Shown here one piece after another: positions 19,377 through 27,768 of a DNA stretch of 64,000 nt; the stretch's first letter is position 1, and each line of letters starts with the position of its first letter. Source of the DNA: Micromonospora zamorensis. Its GTDB lineage: Bacteria; Actinomycetota; Actinomycetes; Mycobacteriales; Micromonosporaceae. The stretch lies in contig NZ_LT607755.1 of NCBI RefSeq assembly GCF_900090275.1, positions 4,526,001-4,590,000 on the forward strand, given 5' to 3'. The translations under genes and the position numbers were made by a program. The notes under the pieces were generated by a model. That model saw only the letters and a list, made by a program, of their open reading frames with translations. It was not told the DNA's origin and did no database searches.

Positions 19377-19409
19377 CCGGGTCGGCCCGAGGGTCACCCA
19401 CGCACTGGA

Positions 19410-19489
19410 CAAGATCCGCACAACATCAGGGATGACGCTGCCTCCGGCACACCGGAGGGAGCACTTTCCCCGAAGTTGTGCGGTTCTTG
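19410..19489. repeat. Intergenic palindromic element, copy A
   Basis: An imperfect palindrome of about 80 bp: arms CAAGATCCGCACAAC and GTTGTGCGGTTCTTG, with inner arms CTGCCTCCGG / CCGGAGGGAG. It shares its core (TCAGGGATG..GCTGCCTCC ... AGCACTTTCCC.GAAGTTG) with 63139-63210, so the two are copies of one element. It lies between DUF3043 and the XRE-cupin gene. Confidence 0.8.
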
Positions 19490-19505
19490 CTTGAGGACGG
19501 GTCTG

Positions 19506-19535
19506 GTTCAGCATGCTGAACAGCTGATGCTGTTC
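19506..19535. promoter_or_regulatory. Overlapping palindromes, candidate operator of the XRE-cupin regulator
   Basis: A perfect 16-bp palindrome GTTCAGCATGCTGAAC (19506-19521) overlaps a second one, GAACAGC-TGAT-GCTGTTC (19518-19535). Both use the same GTTCAGC/GAACAGC-type half-site. They end 34 bp before the ATG of the regulator gene, a normal place for an autoregulatory site. Confidence 0.5.
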
Positions 19536-19569
19536 GCCGAACCGAACGTTGATCCAGTGGAGCGACCGT

Positions 19570-20130
19570 ATGCCTCCGGAACCCGCGGCCCCGCTGGCCA
19601 CCATCGCCGCCGCCCTCCGCCGGGAGCGCGAACGCGTCGGCATCTCGCTCACCGAGCTGGCCCGGCGGGCGGGGGTCGCCGAGTCCACGCTCTCCCAACT
19701 GGAATCGGGCACCGGCAACCCGAGCGTGGAGACGCTCTGGGCTCTGGGCGTGGCACTCGGCGTGCCGTTCAGCCGGCTGGTGGAGCCGACCAACGACGGC
19801 GTACGGGTGGTCCGGGCAGGGGACGGGCCTCGGGTCCGCTCCGAGCGGGCCGACTTCACCGGCACACTGCTCAGCGCGGGCGCGGCACACCTGCGCAGGG
19901 ACGTCTACCTGATCGAGCTGGAACCGGGCGCGATCCGCGCCGGTGAGGGGCACGCTCCCCGCAGTGTCGAGCACGTGGTGCTCGCCGCCGGCCGCCTGCG
20001 GGTGGGCCCCGAGACGGCTCCGGTAGAACTCAACCCCGGCGACTACGCCACCTTCCCCGGTGATGCACCGCACCGCTACGAGGCGCTCACGCCCGGCACG
20101 TTCGCCGTCCTCATCATGGAGCACCCCTGA
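19570..20130 (+). CDS. XRE-family transcriptional regulator with cupin domain
   Basis: A 186-residue two-domain regulator. An N-terminal helix-turn-helix of the XRE class covers about 8-65 (LTELARRAGVAESTLSQLESG). A C-terminal cupin barrel covers about 105-185, with the conserved HVVLAAGRLRVG and LNPGDYATFPGDAPH strands. Such regulators sense a small ligand in the cupin and often control adjacent transport or amino-acid genes. Here no obvious target follows. The ATG at 19570 has GGAG upstream; a TTG seven codons earlier is the alternative. Overlapping palindromes upstream suggest autoregulation. Confidence 0.9.
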   Translation: MPPEPAAPLATIAAALRRERERVGISLTELARRAGVAESTLSQLESGTGNPSVETLWALGVALGVPFSRLVEPTNDGVRVVRAGDGPRVRSERADFTGTLLSAGAAHLRRDVYLIELEPGAIRAGEGHAPRSVEHVVLAAGRLRVGPETAPVELNPGDYATFPGDAPHRYEALTPGTFAVLIMEHP

Positions 20131-20145
20131 CCGAAGCCGGTGATC

Positions 20146-20162
20146 CCGCCCGATACGGGCGG
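20146..20162 (+). terminator. Short terminator after the XRE-cupin gene
   Basis: CCGCCCG-ATA-CGGGCGG, 7-bp stem, 15 bp past the stop codon. The rest of 20163-20376 holds no gene; ATAACGTTTG near 20228 is an AT-richer patch that may contain the promoter of the downstream unit. Confidence 0.5.
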
Positions 20163-20376
20163 TCGGCCAGTGCGGTAAGGTCGGAGACCAGATTCTGTTA
20201 TAGGACCAAATGTCCGAAACCATTGGGATAACGTTTGCGCCCGTGGGCGGCGCCACAGTGGCGGTGAGCGAGCCCACGCCGTTACCCTCCATCGGCAGCC
20301 ACGGGCTGCCGGAGCGGGCGATCTGACCGGCACGCGAGGCACCAGCGCGACAATTTGCAACGAGGTGACAAACGCC

Positions 20377-20520
20377 GTGAGCGAGCGGACGCGAGCTGGC
20401 CACCGGGGCGTGGCAGGCGGCGACCGGACGCCCGGAGGTCACCCCGCTGCGGCTGCGGACAGCTCGCTTCTGTCGAGGATCGGCCGAGTGGCCGGGTGTG
20501 GCGACGGGCTCGGCGGATGA
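20377..20520 (+). CDS. Possible 46-aa upstream ORF coupled to the WG-repeat gene
   Basis: GTG at 20377 follows GAGGTG by 9 bp. The frame (VSERTRAGHRGVAGG...) runs 47 codons including the stop, and its TGA overlaps the ATG of the giant gene as ATGA. The opening GTGAGCGAGCGGACGCGAGC resembles the leader-repeat family seen at 7448 and 11302. It may be a leader peptide that brings ribosomes to the big gene, or repeat-derived sequence without a peptide role. No family is recognised. Confidence 0.35.
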   Translation: MSERTRAGHRGVAGGDRTPGGHPAAAADSSLLSRIGRVAGCGDGLGG

Positions 20521-23500
20521 ACGGCCGTTACGACGACCGGTGGCCAGACCCGAACGAGCCGTCCTGGGTGGTCGAACCGACCACCGAGTGGCACCCCCAG
20601 TTCCCCGGCCAGCGCTACCCCGGCGACATCGGCGCCATCCACCAGCCGTCACCGCGTGGCCGCGCCACTGTGAGCGGCCGAGCCGAGGTGCCGCCGCTGG
20701 CACCGACCCGCCCGGACGGCACCTACCTCGGCCGTTCCTGGGCCGACGAACCGCCGGCGGAACAGGCGCCCCCCAACCGCTCCTGGGTGGACGAGGGGCC
20801 GGACGAGACACCGACCTACGGCCGGCCCCGCAGCGAGGTCGACGCGTCCGCCTACGGGCGGTCCGACAGCGCCGACTCCCGTCACTACGACCACGAGCCG
20901 TACCGCAGGCCCCTGCCCGAGCCACCTCGGCGCGACGAGCGCCGCACCTCCGAGTCGGACCGCCGTACCGCCTGGTCCGACCGACGCCCCGCCGACGAGC
21001 GGGGGCCGGCGCGGGAGGCCGCCTGGCACCGCGACCAGCCCGCCTCCGAGCGGTACGACGGCCGCCGCCCGCAGCAGGACCCCAGCGAGCGGGATCGGGG
21101 GTACCCGGGCGGAACCCCGGTCTCCCCCGCGCCCCGGTCCGACTCCGGCTGGATGCCCGAGCCGGACGACTCACCGCGTCGACGCGGCACGCAGGAGCGA
21201 CCGGCCGCCGGTTACGAACGGCACCCCGGCGACGGGTACGGCGAACGACCCACCCGTGACCACAACGGGCGCACTGCCGACGACCGCCTCCCCGACGCCG
21301 CCGACCCGTGGGCGTCCGCGGACGCCCACCAGCGGTACCGCTCGGATGGATACCCGGACCGGACGGCCGACGACGTTCGACGCCCGGAGCGGCGCTACCG
21401 CGCGGACGAGGGCGTCGAGGCGGCACAGGCACCCAACGGTGGACGACGGCGACGACCCGAGCCGGAGATGCCCGAGCAGCCCCGCCGCGACGACGACCGG
21501 CGTCGGCCCGACACCGAGCCGCAACGGCAGCAGCCTCGTGAGGCGGCAGCCCGCGCCGAGTCGTACCCGGATCGGCGCCCCCGCGAGGAGGCCCGACCGG
21601 ACGCCTACCGCGAGGACGGGTATCGAGAGCACGGGCCACGCGAGCACGGGCCGCGGGACCACGCGCCACGCGAGAACGGGTACCGCGAGCATGCGCCGCG
21701 CGAGCACGGGCCGCGCGAGCACGCGCCACGCGAGGACGGGCACCGCGAGGACGGGCCACGCGAGAACGGGTACCGCCAGCCTCGGCCGCAGCCCAGCCAA
21801 CCGCCGGACGGCAGCCTGCCCTGGCCGCCGCCGGGTCCGCTGCGTCCGGACCGCACCCGCGAGCAGAGCCACCGCACCGAGCCGCGCCGCGCCGCGGAGC
21901 CGCATCGTGCCCCCGACCCACACCGCGCCCCCGACCCACACCGCAGCCCCGACCCGTATCGCGGCGCCGACCCGGGCGTCCCGTCGCGGCCAGCCGCGCG
22001 GCCGGAGCGGCCGCCGGTGCCGCCGTCGCGCCCGGACGAGCGCCCGGAAACCATCCCCTCCCGGTACGACGAGCGCCCGGTACGTCCCGCCGCGACGGCT
22101 CCACCGGTCACGTCGGGTCGCGCCACGCCGGTCTCCCCGGAACGAGGGGTGTCGCCAGCGCCCGTCTCTCCGGCTGCGCCCGGTCGGGACCGCCCGGTGT
22201 CGCCAGCGCCCGTCTCCCCCGCCGCGCCCGGTCGGGACCGCCCGGTGTCGGCAGCCCCGGTCTCCCCCGCCGCCGACCTGCCCGTCTCGGGTCCACCTGC
22301 CGCACGCCTGCGGCTGGAGTACCTGCCCGCGCCGGTGGACCCGCCTGTCTCCGACGAACGGTCGGACACCCCGCTGTCACCTGAGCGCCGAACGCCGGCC
22401 GACCCGACGCCGGCTGCCGGGCCGCACCCCGCCCCGCCGCCGCGTTACCCCGGTCCGGACGTCGGAGACCGCCCGGTGGACCAACGGCGCGGCGAGGACC
22501 TGGACCGTCGACGGGTCGACGACCCGGTGGACACCGGCGCGCCGACCGACCGCCGGCCGGTCCCGCCGGAGCGCCCGCTCCCATCGGACCACCCGCACTC
22601 GCCGGCCCAGACGGGCTCGCGGGAGCACCCGCACTCGCCGGAGCACCCGCACTCGCCGCAGTGGCCTTCCTCGTCCGAGCGGCAGGCCCCCACGGCGGAC
22701 GCCCGCCCGCCGGTCGCGCCGCCGCCCGCCTGGCAGATGCAGGCACCGCCGGCCACCCGGCCGGCCCCGACACCACCCACCCCTGCCACGCCGAGCCCAG
22801 CCACCCCGCCCCCTGCGGCCCCGGCGCCCTCCGTGGAGGACGTCGACCTGGCGCTCCCGCTGGCCCCCGGCACACCGCGCCGCTACGTGCCCCCGCCGCC
22901 CTCGGAAGAGCCGGTGGCGCCCGTTCGGCAGTCCGACGAGGTCTCGGCCGCCCGTGGGCCGGACGCGTGGTTCAGCCCCGCTCAGCAGGCCGAGCCCGAG
23001 CACAGCGAGGCGCCACCGTCGTCCGCCTCGGTCGACGAGGAGTCGGCCGACAACCTCGACCTCTCGGCGTCGGCCACGACAGACCGGGACCCGTCGACAC
23101 CCACATCCCTCGCTCACGACGCTCCGTCCCGCGAGCCCGCAGTCGGGTCGACCTCGGCCGACCTCCCGGAGCCGATCTCCGCGCCACCCGCGGACCCGAC
23201 CACCGGTGCCACCCACACCTGGGCGGACGACCCAGACGACACACCGTCGGCCGCCGAGCCGGGTTCGCTGGAGGGCGACCGGCCGGTCTCCGGCACCCCT
23301 GCCACGACGCTGCCGCACCACCAGCACGAGGACGTCGCCACTCGTCCCACCGAGGACACCGCCCCGATAGAGCACGACCCGACGGACGAGGCCACGACAC
23401 ACGACCATTCGGGGTACGCGCCGGACGGTCAAAGCAGCACAGGACCGACGGACGTGTCGCCGGCCGACGACTGGTCGTTCCCCGTTGTGCCGCCGTCCCG

Positions 23501-25490
23501 ACCCGAGACAGCTGACGACGGCGTGCACGAACCCGTCTCGGCACCGCCGGTCTCCGCACCGCCCGCAACCCCGGTCTCCGCGCCACCGGCCTTCGCGCCA
23601 CCTGTGTCCGGGCCACCTGTGTCCGCACCGCCGGTCGCCACGACACCCGTATCCGCACCACCCGCACCCTCGACCTTCGCGCCACCTGTGTCCGCGCCAC
23701 CGGTCGCCTCAGCACCCGTATCCGCACCGCCAGCGCCGGTCTCCGCACCGCCCGCGCCCCCGGTCTCCGCGCCCCCGGTCTCGGCACCGCCCGCGTCACC
23801 GTTCGCTGCGGCGCCCGTGTCCGCGCCGCCCGTGCCGGCAGAACCGACCTTCCTGGCGCCGGTGTCCGCACCGCCCGCGTCGATGCCACCGCCCGACGCG
23901 GCGCCCGTCTCCGAAGGGCCGACCTCCCCCGCGCCCATGCCGGCAGCGCCCGTCTCCGCGCCACCCGCTTCGACAATGCCGACGTCCGCGCCACCTGCCT
24001 TCGCGCCACCCGTCTCCGCGCCGCCCGTCTCCGCGCCACCTGCATTCGCGCCGCCCGTCTCCGCGCCACCCATGCCGATGTCCGCGCCACCCGCCTCGGC
24101 CGTCCCCGGCCCGAGGAACGGCTTCAGCGGGGACAGCGCGCCGGTGTCCGCACCACCCGTCGACACCGCGCCGGCGGTGGCCCGCCCGTCGCTGGCCGAC
24201 CCGGGCGACCCGGAGCAGGTCCTGGCCGCGTACCGCTGGCGGTTGGACCCGGTGACGCTGCGCGAGGAGCTGACCGAACCGGACGACCTGCGGGCCATTC
24301 GGCGGCGACTGACCGAGAAGCTGGGCTCGGCGAACGACAACCGCGCCCGGGCCCGGTTGCTGAGCCTCCGGGCGGTGGCCTCGCGGATCCTCGGCGACCT
24401 GGACGACGCGCTGGCCGATGGTCGGCTCGCCCTCACCTATGCCGAGGCCACCGGCGAGCTGCGCCGGACCGCGCTGGCCCAGGCCCGGTTGGCGCACGTC
24501 CTGCGCTGGCGCGGCAACTTCGCCGAGGCCGACCAGCTCTTCGCCCAGGCCAACTCGGTCGAGCTTCCCGACCGGTTGCGGGCCGCGCTGCACGAGCACG
24601 CCGGGCGGTCGTGTTACGACCAGGGACGGCTCATGGAGGCCTGCGAGCACTTCGAGCAGGCGCTCAACCTGCGCGGTGCCGGCGACGCCGAACTGCTGCA
24701 CCGGGTCCGGGTGGCCCTCGACGCGGTCAGCGTCCGGGCCACGGCGGACGGCTTCGGGCCGTACCCCCGGAGTCGGGACGAGGTGCTCGACCGTGACCGA
24801 CCCCCGGTGCCGGACCGCGACGGGCCGCTGTGGGGTTACACCGGCCAGGACGGCGAAATGGTCATCCCCGCCCGGTACGCCGAGGCGCAGCCGTTCCACG
24901 ACGGGTTGGCCTGGGTCCGCCGGCCCGACACCGACCGGTGGTCGTTGATCAACCTGCTCGGTACGACGGTGATCCCGCCGTCCTACCGGGCGGCGCACCC
25001 GTTCAGCGACGGCCTGGCCTGGGTGGTCGGTGAGGGCGGGTGGACGGCGATCGACGCGACCGGCACCGTGCAGGTGCCGCCCAACTTCGCCGAGGTACGA
25101 CCGTTCCGCCGCGGGTTGGCCGCGGTACGTCGCGAGGGTTGGGGAGCGGTGGACCGGACCGGCCGGATCGTCGTGCCGACCCGCTACCACGGGTTCGTCA
25201 CCGAGTTGGCCGACGGCCAGCAGGTCCACGGTTTCACCGACGAGGGGCTCGCCGTGGTCGACGTGGCGGGCCGGCGCGGTGTGGTGGACCGCACCAATGC
25301 GGTGCTGGTCCCCCCGACGCACCCGATGCTGGTCATTCACCCGGTGGCGTTCCTGTTCGGCAACGAGACCGGGCGGTGGGGTGCGCTGGACCGGCGCGGC
25401 CTGCCTCTGATCGACCCGGTGCACCGCGATCGCGACGAGGTGCTGGAGGAGATCGACCGGCTACTGACCGACGCCAATCCGGTGCTCTGA
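20517..25490 (+). CDS. Giant disordered TPR / WG-repeat protein
   Basis: 1657 residues from the ATG at 20517. Roughly the first 1215 residues are low complexity and charged or Pro-rich, with two repeat blocks: HGPRE/HAPRE/NGYRE pentads at about 369-421, and about nineteen SAPP motifs (mostly PVSAPP) at about 1007-1217. Then comes a helical region of about 190 residues with TPR-like units (ALADGRLALTYAEATGELRR, LMEACEHFEQALNLRGA). The last 220 residues contain WG beta repeats (GYTGQDGEMVIPARYAEAQPF, DGLAWV, GWGAVDRTGRIVVP). There is no signal peptide or membrane segment, so it is probably cytoplasmic. WG repeats are likely binding scaffolds; no function is known here. Confidence 0.8.
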   Translation: MNGRYDDRWPDPNEPSWVVEPTTEWHPQFPGQRYPGDIGAIHQPSPRGRATVSGRAEVPPLAPTRPDGTYLGRSWADEPPAEQAPPNRSWVDEGPDETPTYGRPRSEVDASAYGRSDSADSRHYDHEPYRRPLPEPPRRDERRTSESDRRTAWSDRRPADERGPAREAAWHRDQPASERYDGRRPQQDPSERDRGYPGGTPVSPAPRSDSGWMPEPDDSPRRRGTQERPAAGYERHPGDGYGERPTRDHNGRTADDRLPDAADPWASADAHQRYRSDGYPDRTADDVRRPERRYRADEGVEAAQAPNGGRRRRPEPEMPEQPRRDDDRRRPDTEPQRQQPREAAARAESYPDRRPREEARPDAYREDGYREHGPREHGPRDHAPRENGYREHAPREHGPREHAPREDGHREDGPRENGYRQPRPQPSQPPDGSLPWPPPGPLRPDRTREQSHRTEPRRAAEPHRAPDPHRAPDPHRSPDPYRGADPGVPSRPAARPERPPVPPSRPDERPETIPSRYDERPVRPAATAPPVTSGRATPVSPERGVSPAPVSPAAPGRDRPVSPAPVSPAAPGRDRPVSAAPVSPAADLPVSGPPAARLRLEYLPAPVDPPVSDERSDTPLSPERRTPADPTPAAGPHPAPPPRYPGPDVGDRPVDQRRGEDLDRRRVDDPVDTGAPTDRRPVPPERPLPSDHPHSPAQTGSREHPHSPEHPHSPQWPSSSERQAPTADARPPVAPPPAWQMQAPPATRPAPTPPTPATPSPATPPPAAPAPSVEDVDLALPLAPGTPRRYVPPPPSEEPVAPVRQSDEVSAARGPDAWFSPAQQAEPEHSEAPPSSASVDEESADNLDLSASATTDRDPSTPTSLAHDAPSREPAVGSTSADLPEPISAPPADPTTGATHTWADDPDDTPSAAEPGSLEGDRPVSGTPATTLPHHQHEDVATRPTEDTAPIEHDPTDEATTHDHSGYAPDGQSSTGPTDVSPADDWSFPVVPPSRPETADDGVHEPVSAPPVSAPPATPVSAPPAFAPPVSGPPVSAPPVATTPVSAPPAPSTFAPPVSAPPVASAPVSAPPAPVSAPPAPPVSAPPVSAPPASPFAAAPVSAPPVPAEPTFLAPVSAPPASMPPPDAAPVSEGPTSPAPMPAAPVSAPPASTMPTSAPPAFAPPVSAPPVSAPPAFAPPVSAPPMPMSAPPASAVPGPRNGFSGDSAPVSAPPVDTAPAVARPSLADPGDPEQVLAAYRWRLDPVTLREELTEPDDLRAIRRRLTEKLGSANDNRARARLLSLRAVASRILGDLDDALADGRLALTYAEATGELRRTALAQARLAHVLRWRGNFAEADQLFAQANSVELPDRLRAALHEHAGRSCYDQGRLMEACEHFEQALNLRGAGDAELLHRVRVALDAVSVRATADGFGPYPRSRDEVLDRDRPPVPDRDGPLWGYTGQDGEMVIPARYAEAQPFHDGLAWVRRPDTDRWSLINLLGTTVIPPSYRAAHPFSDGLAWVVGEGGWTAIDATGTVQVPPNFAEVRPFRRGLAAVRREGWGAVDRTGRIVVPTRYHGFVTELADGQQVHGFTDEGLAVVDVAGRRGVVDRTNAVLVPPTHPMLVIHPVAFLFGNETGRWGALDRRGLPLIDPVHRDRDEVLEEIDRLLTDANPVL

Positions 25491-25534
25491 GTGGCCGGTC
25501 GACGGTCGTGATCCACCGGAGTTAGGGTCGGTAC

Positions 25535-26533
25535 ATGGAATTCCGACACCTGGGCCGTTCCGGCCTGATGGTCAGCGAGATCTCGTACGGCAACTGGATC
25601 ACCCACGGTTCACAGGTCGAGGAGGACGCGGCCTTCGCCTGCGTCCAGGCCGCACTCGACGCGGGAATCACCACCTTCGACACGGCCGACGTGTACGCCG
25701 GCACCCGGGCCGAGGACGTGCTCGGTCGGGCGTTGCAGAACGAGCGCCGCGAAGGGCTGGAGATCTTCACCAAGGTCTACTGGCCGACCGGGCCGGGCCG
25801 TAACGACCGTGGCCTCTCCCGCAAGCACATCATGGAGTCGATCAACGGCTCGCTGCGGCGGCTGCGCACCGACTACGTCGATCTCTACCAGGCCCACCGG
25901 TACGACAGCAGCACGCCGCTGGAAGAGACGATGGAGGCGTTCGCCGACGTCGTGCACTCCGGCAAGGCGCACTACATCGGCGTCTCCGAGTGGAGCGCCG
26001 CGCAACTGCGCGCCGCGCACCCGCTCGCCCGGGAGCTGCACATCCCGCTGGTCTCCAACCAGCCGCAATATTCGATGCTCTGGCGGGTCATCGAGGCCGA
26101 GGTCTTGCCGGCCAGCGAGGAGCTGGGCATCGGGCAGATCGTCTGGTCGCCGATGGCGCAGGGCGTGCTCTCCGGCAAGTACCTGCCGGGGCAGCCGCCG
26201 CCGGCCGGTTCGCGCGCGACCGACGAGAAGTCCGGCGCGGGCTTCATCTCCCGGTTCATGAACGACGACGTGCTGACCCGGGTGCAGCAGCTCAAGCCGA
26301 TCGCCGAGCAGGCCGGGCTGAGCATGGCCCAGCTCGCGGTGGCGTGGGTCCTGCAGAACCCGAACGTCTCGTCGGCGATCATCGGCGCGTCGCGTCCCGA
26401 GCAGGTGTACGACAACGTGAAGGCGGCCGGGGTCAAGCTCGACTCCGCGCTGCTCAAGGCGATCGACGAGATCGTCGAGCCGGTCACCGAGCGGGACCCG
26501 TCGAAGACCGAGTCCCCCGCGCAGCGTCCCTGA
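25535..26533 (+). CDS. Aldo/keto reductase (K+-channel beta-subunit type)
   Basis: A 332-residue NADPH-dependent TIM-barrel oxidoreductase. The catalytic tetrad can be placed: Asp and Tyr in FDTADVYAGTRAED, Lys in EIFTKVYW and His in YQAHRYD. The C-terminal cofactor site is SAIIGASRPEQVYDNVKAAG. Closest in type to the Kv-beta/YghZ-like branch, which reduces small aldehydes and ketones. ATG follows TAGGGT (25523-25528) by 6 nt with no Shine-Dalgarno, suggesting a leaderless mRNA. The natural substrate is unknown. Confidence 0.9.
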   Translation: MEFRHLGRSGLMVSEISYGNWITHGSQVEEDAAFACVQAALDAGITTFDTADVYAGTRAEDVLGRALQNERREGLEIFTKVYWPTGPGRNDRGLSRKHIMESINGSLRRLRTDYVDLYQAHRYDSSTPLEETMEAFADVVHSGKAHYIGVSEWSAAQLRAAHPLARELHIPLVSNQPQYSMLWRVIEAEVLPASEELGIGQIVWSPMAQGVLSGKYLPGQPPPAGSRATDEKSGAGFISRFMNDDVLTRVQQLKPIAEQAGLSMAQLAVAWVLQNPNVSSAIIGASRPEQVYDNVKAAGVKLDSALLKAIDEIVEPVTERDPSKTESPAQRP

Positions 26534-26546
26534 CGCCGCTCCGGGT

Positions 26547-26575
26547 CGGCCGACGCGAGAGGTTCGCGCCGGCCG
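26547..26575 (+). terminator. Candidate terminator after the aldo/keto reductase
   Basis: CGGCCG-a-CGCGA pairs with TCGCG-c-CGGCCG, an 11-bp stem with one mismatch, between convergent genes. Confidence 0.5.
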
Positions 26576-26579
26576 GCCC

Positions 26580-26629
26580 GGTCAGCTCAGCCGGTTGCGG
26601 TCAGCTCAGCCCTGCCGGTCAGCTCAGCC
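26580..26629. repeat. Three copies of GGTCAGCTCAGCC
   Basis: Copies begin at 26580, 26599 and 26617 (period 18-19 bp). The third copy contains the stop codon of the M50 protease gene (26624-26626). Confidence 0.75.
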
Positions 26630-27424
26630 CTGCCAGAAGCGGATCAGGTCCAGGCCGGTGGCATAGAGCCAGGACGGCAGGCCCAGGGCGTCGCCGACCG
26701 CGAAGACCCCGTCGAAGAACCAGCCGCCGATGCGCGGGTTCCACAGCAGCGCGAAGAGCAGGATGAAGCCGTACGGGGCGAACAGGTCGTACATCTTGCG
26801 CCACTGCGGGTTGAGCCACGGCTGGATCATGTTGCCGCCGTCCAGACCAGGCACCGGCAGCAGGTTGAGCACGCTCGCGGTGATCTGCAGGAAGGCGAGC
26901 AGCGCCACCCCGGCCCAGAACTCTACCGGGCCACCCGCCGACTGGGTGCCGATCCGCACCGCCGCCACCAGCACCAGCGCGAACAACACGTTGGTCGCCG
27001 GGCCGGCGAGGCTGACCAGGGTGTGCCGCAGTCGACCCGGGATGGCGTGCCGGTCCACCCAGACCGCGCCGCCGGGCAGGCCGATGCCGCCGAGCAGCAC
27101 CACCACCACCGGCAACACGATCGACAGCAGCGGGTGCGTGTATTTCAGCGGGTTGAGCGTCAGATAGCCCCGGTGGGCGATGTCCCGGTCGCCGGCCCGG
27201 TAGGCGACCACCGCGTGGGCGTACTCGTGCAGGCAGAGCGACACCAGCCAGCCGGACACCACGAAGAGGAACACGTTGAACCGGGCATTGCCGTACCCGT
27301 TCCAGGCCAGCACCCCGCCGGCCACGAAGAGAGCGACCAGGCCGAGGAAGACCGGGCTGGGCCGGAAAGCCGCCTTGGGCACGCCGAGGACCAGCCCGTC
27401 GGCACCCGGCCGGTCGTAGGCCAT
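26624..27424 (-). CDS. M50-family (site-2-protease-like) membrane metalloprotease
   Basis: A 266-residue polytopic protein with the zinc motif HEYAH (His66, Glu67, His70) inside a membrane helix, and the second metal-site motif NLLPVPGLDGG about 140 residues later. Both are hallmarks of intramembrane site-2 proteases; there is no PDZ domain, so it belongs to the compact rhomboid-like 'site-2 protease family protein' group. It would cleave membrane-bound substrates, which are unknown. Its ATG overlaps the stop of the 66-residue gene upstream (TGATG), so the two are coupled. Confidence 0.88.
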   Translation of the reverse strand: MAYDRPGADGLVLGVPKAAFRPSPVFLGLVALFVAGGVLAWNGYGNARFNVFLFVVSGWLVSLCLHEYAHAVVAYRAGDRDIAHRGYLTLNPLKYTHPLLSIVLPVVVVLLGGIGLPGGAVWVDRHAIPGRLRHTLVSLAGPATNVLFALVLVAAVRIGTQSAGGPVEFWAGVALLAFLQITASVLNLLPVPGLDGGNMIQPWLNPQWRKMYDLFAPYGFILLFALLWNPRIGGWFFDGVFAVGDALGLPSWLYATGLDLIRFWQG

Positions 27425-27624
27425 CACTCGGCCGTGGGCAGCAGGCTCATCCGGTAGTCCACCCGGTCGTCCTCCATCAGTGCGACCGAGGTGACGCCGG
27501 ACGCCGCGAGCTCCCGCCAGGTCTGACCGATCCAGGATTCGGCGTCGGCCTGGCTGCCGAACGATTCCGCCGGCCCCTCGACCGTCTGACCGTCCGTGCC
27601 CTCGTACCGCCAGCTCCACGCCAT
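27424..27624 (-). CDS. Small conserved protein coupled to the M50 protease
   Basis: 66 residues, acidic and Trp-rich (MAWSWRYEGTDGQTVEGPAE...), with no signal or membrane segment. The ATG follows GGGGAGA at good spacing, and the stop codon shares a base with the protease start. I do not recognise a domain. Tight coupling suggests a role with, or regulation of, the protease. Confidence 0.7.
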   Translation of the reverse strand: MAWSWRYEGTDGQTVEGPAESFGSQADAESWIGQTWRELAASGVTSVALMEDDRVDYRMSLLPTAE

Positions 27625-27768
27625 GCCGCGTCTCCCCTCGCCGCTGAAGTCCCCGTGGGACGAACCCCCGCCAGCGTAGTCGGCCCGGCGCGCAACGGCC
27701 GCTCGCTAGCCCCCGGCGGGACCCGCAGGTGGATCAATCCGGTTGGCGGCGGCCGGTACGGTGGCTCG

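Noticed and set aside
21256..23370. 704-codon frame within the WG-repeat gene in another phase
   Set aside because: Arg/Thr/Pro-only composition. The main frame continues into conserved TPR and WG repeats and is the coding one.
23535..24165. Repetitive SAPP-coding DNA considered as a CRISPR-like array
   Set aside because: Units are short, irregular and in frame with a protein; there are no constant-length spacers and no cas genes.
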